Shown: in pieces, positions 6,640 to 7,673 of the stretch
How the letters are laid out: the number at the start of each line of letters is the position of its first letter
How positions within the stretch are numbered: the first letter of the stretch is position 1
DNA from: Alphaproteobacteria bacterium
GTDB taxonomy: Bacteria; Pseudomonadota; Alphaproteobacteria; Sphingomonadales; Sphingomonadaceae
Assembly (NCBI GenBank): GCA_028869975.1
Contig: JAGWQR010000264.1
Coordinates: 1 to 7,673, forward strand
DNA: 7,673 nucleotides
Direction: 5' to 3'
Notes under the pieces: model-generated
Database searches by the model: none
Told to the model about the DNA's origin: nothing
What the model saw: only the letters and a program-made list of their open reading frames with translations
Program-made: the position numbers and the translations under genes

Positions 6640-6876
6640 CTACGCCTGCGCGTTCGGTGTGAGCAGCCAGCTCGGGCCGCGCACATCGTCTACAGGTTCG
6701 ATTGTATGATTGCGTTCGCGCGCGAGAATAGCGAGCTCTTTAGCCGCCATGGGATCATCGGCAATAACGCGTATCGTTTCGTGCCCGCTACTCTGACGGA
6801 TCGCCTTTGCCGCGCGCAGAACCGGCCAGGGGCAACGCAAGCCGCGCGCATCAACCAGAATCTCAGCGCTCGGCAT
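6640..6876 (-). CDS. TusA/SirA-like sulfurtransferase-family protein
   Basis: This 78-residue protein belongs to the TusA (SirA/YeeD) family. It has the opening VDARGLRCPWPVLRAAKAI (8-26) with the CPxP motif at 15-18; Cys15 would carry a persulfide. IRVIADDPMAAKELAILARE (35-54) completes the small beta-alpha-beta fold. Family members pass sulfur to 2-thiouridine synthesis in tRNA, to molybdenum cofactor or to other acceptors; which one applies here cannot be told, as no tusBCDE, cysteine desulfurase or dsr gene is visible. ATG 6876 was chosen because it gives the normal family N-terminus; a longer frame reaching 6936 would add 20 unrelated residues inside der. The start overlaps the der 3' end by 14 nt, pointing to cotranscription and coupled translation with der. 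Confidence 0.88.
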   Translation of the reverse strand: MPSAEILVDARGLRCPWPVLRAAKAIRQSSGHETIRVIADDPMAAKELAILARERNHTIEPVDDVRGPSWLLTPNAQA

Positions 6877-7673
6877 AAGGGTTCTTGGGTGCGCGAAGGG
6901 TGAGGCGAATCGGCACCGCGCCATAGTCGAGATCACGCCGCAGTCCGTTGACCAGATAGCGACGGTAGCTTTCCGGCAACTGATCTACCCGCGTGCCAAA
7001 TATGACAAACGATGGTGGCCGTGTCTTGTTTTGAGTGATGTATCTGAGTTTGATGCGTTTGCCGCCGGGTGCAGGGGGCGGGTTGGCGTCGACCGCGCGC
7101 TCGAACCAGCGGTTGAGCTGCGCCGTCGTTGTGCGGCGGCACCAGGCCGCGCGTGTATCGAGCGCGACCTGCAACAACTGGTCGATCCCCTTGCCGGTAG
7201 CTGCCGAAACGGTCATCAGCGGCACGCCTTTAACCTGCGCAAAACCATCGTCGAGCGCAGCGCGCACCCCCTGATAGAGCGCGCTACCCTGCTCAACCGT
7301 ATCCCATTTGTTGAGCGCAATAACGAGCGCGCGGCCTTCAGAATAAATCTGGTCGGCTATGCGCAGATCCTGCGCTTCCAGCCCGCGCGTCGCATCGAGC
7401 AGCAGGATGACGACCTCGGCAAAATCGATCGCGCGTTGGGTGTCGGCGGCAGAAAGGCGTTCGAGCTTGTCGTCAACCTTGGCCTTTTTGCGCAATCCGG
7501 CGGTGTCGATCAGCCGGACGGGCTGATCGTGCCACATCCAGTCGATGCTGATCGAATCGCGCGTGATCCCCGCTTCCGGGCCTGTAATCATCCGGTCCTC
7601 GCCGAGCATTTTGTTGACGAGCGTCGATTTGCCCGCATTGGGCCGCCCGACGATGGCGAGCTTGAGCACCGCC
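6863..7673 (-). CDS. der: Ribosome biogenesis GTPase Der (EngA), C-terminal part (5' end outside window)
   Basis: Der is an essential GTPase with two G domains and a KH-like C-terminal domain; it binds the 50S subunit and promotes its maturation. About 269 residues are visible, covering the second G domain and the KH-like domain. Counting from the valine codon (GTG) at 7669, the motifs are the P-loop GRPNAGKST (8-16), switch I ITRDS (35-39), DTAG (55-58), NKWD (120-123) and SAATGKG (155-161). The KH-like domain follows from about 180, with KRIKLRYITQ (204-213) and PPSFVIFG (218-225), and the end NPYAER is typical. The GTG at 7669 is not a start: it lies next to the P-loop and the frame continues to the window edge. 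The first G domain and acidic linker lie outside. The 3' end overlaps the TusA-like gene by 14 nt. Confidence 0.96.
   Translation of the reverse strand, partial: AVLKLAIVGRPNAGKSTLVNKMLGEDRMITGPEAGITRDSISIDWMWHDQPVRLIDTAGLRKKAKVDDKLERLSAADTQRAIDFAEVVILLLDATRGLEAQDLRIADQIYSEGRALVIALNKWDTVEQGSALYQGVRAALDDGFAQVKGVPLMTVSAATGKGIDQLLQVALDTRAAWCRRTTTAQLNRWFERAVDANPPPAPGGKRIKLRYITQNKTRPPSFVIFGTRVDQLPESYRRYLVNGLRRDLDYGAVPIRLTLRAPKNPYAER

Noticed and set aside
6877..6936. N-terminal extension of the TusA-like protein starting at 6936
   Set aside because: The added 20 residues lie within der in another frame and do not match the family; ATG 6876 fits the normal length.

Overview
The window is a compact, GC-rich stretch of chromosome carrying nine genes, all of ordinary housekeeping type or conserved. 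The organism is most likely an alphaproteobacterium of the order Sphingomonadales. The evidence is the run proA-nadD-rsfS-rlmH, the style of the proteins (for example a 96-residue L28 with a single cysteine near its start and a CPWP TusA-like protein), and the first membrane protein, whose conserved blocks I associate with sphingomonads. This placement rests on recognition by eye, not on a search.

Layout. Positions 2-1654 (+) hold the 3' part of a large multi-pass membrane protein of unknown function. Positions 1676-4438 (+) are a tight run of four genes: proA (proline synthesis), nadD (NAD synthesis), rsfS (ribosome silencing) and rlmH (23S rRNA methylation). The gaps are 9 nt or less, and nadD starts inside proA. 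Positions 4435-6265 (-) hold tadA (tRNA A34 deaminase) followed by a CNNM/CBS/CorC-type membrane protein. The latter meets rlmH tail to tail at a shared TTAA that encodes both stop codons. rpmB (ribosomal protein L28, +, 6346-6636) diverges from tadA across an 80-nt promoter region. It then converges, with only 3 nt between stops, on a minus-strand pair: der (ribosome assembly GTPase, cut by the window end) and a TusA-like sulfurtransferase-family gene overlapping its 3' end.

Theme. Most genes after nadD serve ribosome assembly, ribosome quality or tRNA modification: rsfS, rlmH, tadA, rpmB, der and possibly the TusA-like gene. No gap exceeds 80 nt. I saw no tRNA, rRNA, CRISPR array, insertion sequence, phage gene or convincing intrinsic terminator, and no sign of recent gene transfer.

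I do not find a previously undescribed system here. The points most worth checking are the uncharacterised membrane protein, the altered nucleotide-binding motif in NadD (HAAH in place of HxGH), the unclear nadD start, the two convergent gene pairs with no room for terminators, and small start-codon curiosities before proA and rlmH.
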